The position numbers and the translations under genes are program-made. From Lichenostomus cassidix (lineage: Eukaryota; Chordata; Aves; Passeriformes; Meliphagidae): a stretch of DNA of 64,000 nucleotides. Below are positions 57,501 to 64,000 of this stretch, in pieces. Below the pieces are notes generated by a model. That model made no database searches and was not told the origin of the DNA. It saw only the letters and a list, made by a program, of their open reading frames with translations. Numbering within the stretch: position 1 is the stretch's first letter; every line of letters begins with the position of its first letter. The stretch spans positions 19,823,389-19,887,388 of the forward strand of contig CM039193.1 of the NCBI GenBank assembly GCA_008360975.2, read 5' to 3'.

Positions 57501-60500
57501 AGAACAGTGACAGAACAGAATCTGGGGCTAATTCAGAAGGAAGGAGAGTCAGGGTCTTGTTTCACAAATGCAAGTGAACAAATTTAGGATGATGCTGTGA
57601 TTTTCAGAATTGCTTGGATTTATCCACCTCATCTCTTTACTAGAGTTCTTGCCTTAGAAGGACAGATGAATCGCATGGAGGGAGCCCAGAAGTGCTGAAG
57701 GTTTATGTACACAGTTCATGTAGTGCTGAACAGCCTGTTGTTGAGAGTGTGGTGGGCTGGTTAACATGATAAAAATACAGTTATTACATTAATCCATTTC
57801 CTTAGACTGGGAATTAGACCAATTTTGTTGAACTATTGTTTTTTGTGTCGAGCTGTTTTTCACAGTAACTTGTTCAGACTAGTGGGCTGCAATCACTTTG
57901 TGACCCAAAGTTCAAAACTGATTTCATATTACAACTGCATGCAGGAACCTCAGGCAGGTTTGGAGGCTCCAAAACAGGGCTGTGATGCTTCAATATTTTC
58001 TGCAGCACTCCAGAGCACCCAGATTGTGTTGCAGAAGTGTCGTAAGCTCTCTGAAAAATGAGGTGGCACCACCACTGAGCCCTTGCCACCACATTGTGTG
58101 CACGAACTCAGGGGTAACAGATGCATGAGAGCTATAGTACTAGGACTGATAGCAAAAATTCCATCTTCTGGGGGGTTATTTCCCTATTGTGGTGCCAGTG
58201 AGCTCAGCCACAAGTTGCTGAACAAGCTATGGCACCAAGAGATGGACTGAGTTAGCATGAAAAATTGGAAAGGCAGTGTTGGCTAATTTTTGTGACAGTG
58301 TATGAGACACTTCCACTCAAGCCTTGTTAGAGTTTTGTCTTCAGCTCTCTGAAGGAGAGCCCAGAATGGTCGAACGGCCCCACTTCCCACATGGGGAATT
58401 CTAATTTTCTACACACAACTTGTTGTATTAAGGAAAGTATGTGGGTGTTTTGTGCTCTCATGAAAATGATGAATGGCTTTGCACCTTCCCAGGAAGGAAA
58501 AACACTGCCTTTGTGGGAACACAGTCCTCCAGCATGCTGCCAATGAGCTGTGCAGGTGAATACCTGTCCCCTGAGTCTGCACACAGTGCACAGGCTTCTC
58601 CCCTCCAGTTCTGGGTGCTGTGATGTTTTACTGATATATTCAGTGATGCTCAGCATTTTGGAACCAAAATAGACAGATACATGCTCATCCAATAGGCATT
58701 TCCACCTCTTACCTCCCACCCTTCTTTCTTGCTGATAAAATGTATATGCACTACTGTTTCTTGACCTCAGAAGAACTGGGGTACATTATTTTATGTAACT
58801 GCATAAAATAAATGCCCACATGTAAAGATTACCTTTTTCTATGCTGCATTCTAAACTGCTCAAGCCTTACAAATATTAAAATTCGCATTGATTTCTGTTA
58901 AATAAGCACCTTTGCTGTGATCTTTCTATGTATTTGAGTATTTAGAGGCCGGAATCAAGCCAGTAACAGGCAGCAGAGAATTTTCTGGTAAACAAGAAGT
59001 TTTGGACAGTTTGCTTGGTGTCAGTCAGTCCCAGCAGGCAGGGAACAGAAGCAGCAAAAGGTGTAACAGCCGTGGGGAGGGGGATGGACACCTGGACCCC
59101 TGGCAATCCTTCCCCTCCTGTGCTGGCCCCTGTGTGAGCCACTCTTGCCATCACTGTTGTGTAACTTTCTTGGGAAGAGCAACAAGGTTTTCTTTTGCCA
59201 GTGAGTGCTCTAGAAGGGCCCTTGACAGTGTTTCTCCAATGAACTGTGGGATATGGGTATTTCTCCAGACTGTACATCACTGCTTCCAGCAAAAACACCA
59301 GCAGTATTGGAGAGCTGGGGGCAGACTAAAGTCTGATTTATTTGGCTTTTTTTCCTTCCTCCAGAACTGGTGTGCAAAGGACCAGATCAGTTCATATTTG
59401 AGCTTTGTGATGCACATTTATTGGTGTTCCAGGTGAAGTAGGATTTATGTCTCTTCTTCAGGTTAAAATGGACACACATTTGTTAGCAGCCACATGTACA
59501 TCAGTTATTACTCATTAATTACCTCACTTTGTGGATAGGATGTTATCTCATAGCCATTAATTATGGTTTCCAAATAATCTTTAGTTAAGATTTAGGATGA
59601 CAACTGCTCTTTAGTAGTGGGATACATGGAAAGATTTAAAAAAAAAAAAAAAAAGGTGGGTTTAAATTGCTGTAAAACCCCACATTATTCCATTGTGAAA
59701 ATGAAAACAATTTACATACTTTGTGTTCATATGCACTACGGCCCTCTTTTCCCAGCCTACTTTTCATGAGTGTGTGAGACAGAAAGTGAATTGCCAGAAG
59801 AGTATAAAATGCAGCTACGGCCCAATAAGCCTCTAATTCATTTTGCTGACAGCTCCCATCCCTGTAATGGATGCAGCCACTTAATACAGCTGCTGACAGC
59901 CAACCACCACGGGAAGTGCAGAGCGACATGACTTCTGTATATTCTCAAGTTCTAAGAGATAAGTTTATCATTCCCTCTCTCCCCTTCCAGATGATGTATA
60001 GGCATCATATTTCCTTGAAGTCCAAAGATATTAATTAATTGCTCATTAATTACTAGTTAGTTACATGTGAAATATTATGTTTAATTTCTATGCACTAGTA
60101 CCTCTACTATGTGTATGTATCCTGAGGTAAGTATTCACTCCTGAAAAAGTATATGCAAAAAGATGTTTTTCTTACCCTGTGCTTCTCAGAGCCTTGTGTC
60201 TCCATGATTTGTGTCAAAGGATGAGAAATTCAAACCTCGAATAGAAGAACACAATGTCTTGTCTTTGTTGCCTTTATTTCAATGACTAGAGATAGAGCCA
60301 AGCCCAAAAGGGATTCTGGAGACAAGGTTCAGCCCTGGCATTGGGACTGTTTTGCCCCCTGACCTTCCCAGGTGATCTTCTTGTCCCTCTTTTCCTGCCC
60401 CTCGGCAATTCCGATGTCTGATCATCCCTAAAGCATCTTAGGCATTCACTACACACCCCTTACACAGAGTACCAGGGTGTTTAATTCTCACCACACCTCA

Positions 60501-61573
60501 GCTGGGAGATTTGGGTGCCACCATGGCACTGGCTCCAGTGTTGCTGTTGAAGCTGGAGCACATTCTGGTGCTGGAGTCCAGATGTCAAACGCTGTCCAAT
60601 GGCAGAGACCAGGGAAGGACTTTGTTCCCTTGGTAGGGCCACCAGAGTCCACACAGCTGTTTGTAGTGTCCTAGGCAACCAGCACGACTCCCTCCCTGCC
60701 CCTGTGACACCTTCTGCCTGTGGAAAATATAACACTTTCAATGAGGCTCCCCTGTGAGAGAAATGACATAATAAAATTGGATAAATAACTTGATTAAACA
60801 AAAGTTCTGTCACTTCAATGAACAATATATGAAAGAAACTTTAAAAGTGAAAGAAATTTTGTGCTGGAAAGACTACGTACACAACTGACCCATGGTGTCC
60901 TCAAATTTGGCTGAATATTTTGACCAATACTTTGTTTTCTCCCTACATCTCTAGACCTTTAGAGTGACATTTAAATTCATCACAGTGATTGAAGACCTAC
61001 TTCATCACCATATTATCCCTTCCCTTTGACCAGACCTGGAGCCTTCTCTGCTAATTCATTTGTCTGCTGCAGGAGAGGAAGAGTCCCCTTAAGCTTCCTT
61101 ATCTTTCCTTTCAAGTTGTCCTGGGACTAACCTGGACTTCCCAAGGGCCCTCTCTGTAAATATGTGATCTATCTGCCCCTGTGATGTCCATGGCTTGTGA
61201 ATTGCTGAGCACTGTAATTAGCTGACTCAATTAACAGTGGCTTGAAGATGTTCAACATCCCTACAGGATTGATCACTGAGATTGGGAGCAGAAAGGTGGC
61301 TTGTCCTCAATCACCAAATGCCTGTTTCCTTTGACTGAAGATAAATCCAGGCATTTTCAGCTGTGTTTTGAACAGCAAGTACTTCAGTCTCTGAGAGGCT
61401 GTTAGTTAAGACATGAAGTATGTCCATGACCTAAGCTAGATTGATCTGCTTCCCCATTCCTTTTCATGCATTTCTTTCTGTGTCAAGATTAGAGGACTTT
61501 GATTTCTTTATCAAATTCTATTCTGTATTGCTGGCTGTTTAGAAAATCGATAAGGATATGATTACTATTGATT
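57501..61573. other. long non-coding stretch
   Basis: No gene recognised. There is an A tract of 17 at 59638-59654. Open frames reach 144 codons (59002-59436, plus) and 130 codons (58327-58719, minus), each opposed by frames on the other strand and without known domains. A TTTATT at 60273-60278 (AATAAA on minus) is in LTR-like text, but no element ends were found. Confidence 0.4.
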
Positions 61574-61650
61574 ACCCTGGAATTTGAACCAACACGTGAG
61601 AGCATAGGAACCAGAGTGTTCTAAATCCCGGTCTGTGCCCCCCGACTCTC
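61574..61650 (-). repeat. possible tRNA-derived SINE relic
   Basis: The minus strand contains GGTTCAAATTCC, a good pol III B-box match, preceded by a weak A-box-like region. No cloverleaf folds by eye, so it is not a functional tRNA. Chance similarity is possible. Confidence 0.25.
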
Positions 61651-63504
61651 AGAAACTAAGGAATAAATACTGGTCCATTTGGTGCAGGGCAACACACCAC
61701 AGCTATTTGCTAGTTCTCATCAGCAAGCACAAAACCCAAAATAAACAGTAACAAAGTATTATTCAGTATGTGTTCTGACCAGAGACCTGGTTTTCAGGCA
61801 GCCTGATACAACTAATGCTGCTGCTGCCCATTTAATGCACTTTTCAAAGCAGTTGGGTACACTGGGCTAAATTTGCAATTAGTTTTCCTTTGTGGAGGTG
61901 CTCCAAGGGCCTGTGGAAAGGGGAGGAGAAGCAAGAGCTCAGGAGTTTGGTTTAGTGCTTGTGAACCTTTCCCTGGTGGATTTATGTGAAAGAAAGGCTG
62001 AGGGACCTGCAGAATGGTGAGTCAGGGTCCAGAAACATGATGGTTTTGTGCCATTCACTTTTGCTGGGTCTCCAGATGCTGTCCCAGAAGAACACAGGGC
62101 TCCTGCTCTGTGTCTTCCTGTGCCAGCTCTGCAGCTGTATAAGGTTTCCACTGGGTTAGAGGAAACTGTGAGTGTGTGGGTGACTGAAGTGTGTCCTAAG
62201 TCCAACCATCTGCCACTGGGACTATTTTCCCCCTGTTTCTGATAAAAAGAAGATTAGGAAATGTTATATAAAGGACTGACTCCTGAGCCAAGGCGCTACA
62301 GATAAATCTTGCTTGGTTCAGGGGCAACTGGTTTCACTGGTACCTGATTTGTGTCCTGACTCTGTGGACTACATAAAAGTGCACATCAGAGAAGGAGGGA
62401 GAGACTTTTTCTTTTAATTGCCTAGTTACATCCTCTCTCCAGCCCAAGAAAGTCCTTTTAAATCTGTACCTCATGGGAAAACTGGAGGAGAAAACAAAAT
62501 TGCCCTCTGTTCTCCTCCAAACCCAGCAAATCTCTCATTGTTGGGTCCCAAATGCCACCCAAGGCATCTGCCGAGTTCTTCTGCCTCCTGTGCACCATGA
62601 CAACGGTGAGCTTGGGGTTTTGCTGCACAGATCCAAATTTGAGCAAGAACACCATGTCTGCATATGTGGTGCGCATTTGAAAACTATTGTTAGTAGGATC
62701 ACGCTAGCAGTAATTTAATTTTAATGGGGATGTTTATGCTGAAACATCTACAAGTACAAAGACACACAAATCATATCTGCCTTGAATTATTTCTCTTGAT
62801 AAATCAGTTTCTCAGACTGCACCAAATTACCTTAATGAGGAAAAATTCTTGTTTATATCAACAACATTTAGCCAAATGTGGAATGTTTATAGCAATAATT
62901 CAACAATGTCCTTCAAGGAGCACAAGCAACAATGATGAATGTTCAGGTTATGCTGCTCTTTCTGTTCTCTTCCCTCCCATCAAGTAAATAATGTGTTTGC
63001 TTTAAAACTAAATGGAGATGTTTGGGGTAAGCAGTAGTACTGCTGACAGGGAAATGGGATAATTATAGCACTAAATTATTTGCTTAGTAGGTGAAGGTCC
63101 CACCTAGCTTGAGACAGTCTGTGCACAAACCCTTTTAAAATCATTCACTCTGAGGTTTGTCTTCATTTTAGGTTAATTTGTTACTTTAAAAACAAAGTAA
63201 ACTTTAAGTAAAGCTTGATGGGTCTGAGAAATTCCTTCCCTGTTCCAGCACCACTTAAGTGACCTGTTCCTCCTGGATACACCTGCTGGCATCACGCTGG
63301 TTTTTGACACTGGATCCCATGACTTGCCATGGGGCCCTGTGTGGGATTCAGAAATGTCTGAAAGATTCCACTTGAGTTTTAGCATGTGCAGGTGTCTCTC
63401 CCTGCTTGTGCTCAGCTGCCTTTCCTAGCCAGGTGTACAGGAAGTCTGTGGCATCCCTCAATAGCAGCACCCAGGTGGGTCATCCCCTGCCAGGAGAGAT
63501 TGTA
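61651..63504. other. non-coding stretch
   Basis: No gene or clear repeat recognised. Open frames stay below 90 codons. Confidence 0.45.
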
Positions 63505-63848
63505 GAACTATCATGGAATTGTTATGGGTGGAAAAGACCTCTAAGATGTTCACATCCAACAATTAACTTATCCCTGGCATGTTCACCACTAAACTGTGTT
63601 CCCAAATGCCACATCCTGAAGCCTTCCAAACACTTCCAGGGATGGTGACTTCACCACTGCCCTGAGGACCCTGTTCCAATGCCTGACCACCTTTTCAGTG
63701 AAGACTTTTCCCTAATATCCAACCTGAGCCTCCCTGGACACAACATTAGGCCATTTCCTCTTGTCAGTTTGTTATGTGAGAGAGCAGACCGACCACCCTT
63801 GGTTACCCACTCCTTTCAGGTGCTTGTAGAGAGCAGTGGGATCTCCAG
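63505..63848 (-). repeat. CR1 LINE 3' region (~340 bp)
   Basis: Reverse complement of a longer CR1 tail: TGGAAAAGACCTCTAAGATG, ACACTTCCAGGGATGGTGAC, TTCACCACTGCCCTGAGGAC, CTGTTCCAATGCCTGACCAC, CATTTCCTCTTGTCAGTTTG, TCAGGTGCTTGTAGAGAGCA. It is the longest CR1 piece in the window. The two plus-strand frames over it are repeat-derived. Confidence 0.95.
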
Positions 63849-64000
63849 ATGGGCTCCTGAAGGTGGGCAACATGTGACAAAACATGACATCCTGCTGCTG
63901 GTGGTGTGCTGGTCTTCCCAGCTTGTCTGAGTGCTCAGCAGGCTTTCAGGAGTGCACCAGGTCTGTGGGTGGAGACACCACATTCCTGATGCTGAGAACA

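Noticed and set aside
58327..59436. Frames of 118-144 codons as possible exons
   Set aside because: They are opposed by similar-length frames on the other strand, have no known domain and no clear splice context.
60170..60480. Possible minus-strand LTR around an AATAAA at 60273-60278
   Set aside because: The text looks LTR-like, but I tested several TG starts on the left and found no CA end with a matching duplication on the right.
61574..61650. Functional tRNA gene
   Set aside because: A B-box-like segment is present, but no acceptor stem or cloverleaf can be drawn.
1..64000. CRISPR arrays, operons or bacterial-type genes
   Set aside because: No regularly spaced repeats or bacterial gene organisation; repeats are avian.

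Overview
The window looks like avian chromosomal DNA, most likely from a songbird. It is AT-rich with scattered short CR1 retrotransposon tails, many ending in the characteristic avian CR1 3' terminus. It also has one tRNA/CR1-tailed SINE resembling the passerine TguSINE1, and several LTR retroelements. I found no protein-coding host exon, rRNA, functional tRNA or CRISPR array. Nearly all open frames outside the endogenous retrovirus are short, unrecognised and probably chance. The window therefore reads as intergenic or intronic.

The one substantial coding unit is an endogenous retrovirus (ERV) at 16633-20160 on the minus strand, flanked by a perfect 5-bp target duplication. In element order it has a complete 457-bp 5' LTR, a lysine-type primer binding site, a short leader, a gag-like frame split by a TGA, an in-frame TAG, a protease/reverse-transcriptase frame and a 3' LTR lacking the start of U3. 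A deletion removed everything from just before the RT YxDD box to the interior of U3, so RNase H, integrase and any env are gone. The N-terminal part of the gag-like protein has three strongly hydrophobic, probably membrane-spanning segments where a matrix domain would be expected. This is the most unusual feature of the window.

Two further solo LTRs have boundaries supported by perfect 6-bp target duplications: 27354-27613 (plus) and 49733-50129 (minus, with a guanine-run island). Sixteen CR1 fragments and one SINE fragment are spread along the window. A ~95-bp unidentified direct repeat occurs at 44226 and 45797.

The remaining stretches are unannotated single-copy-looking sequence. A few blocks (around 14.2, 34.7, 52.1 and 59.8 kb) have the look of conserved regulatory DNA, but this cannot be shown without alignment.
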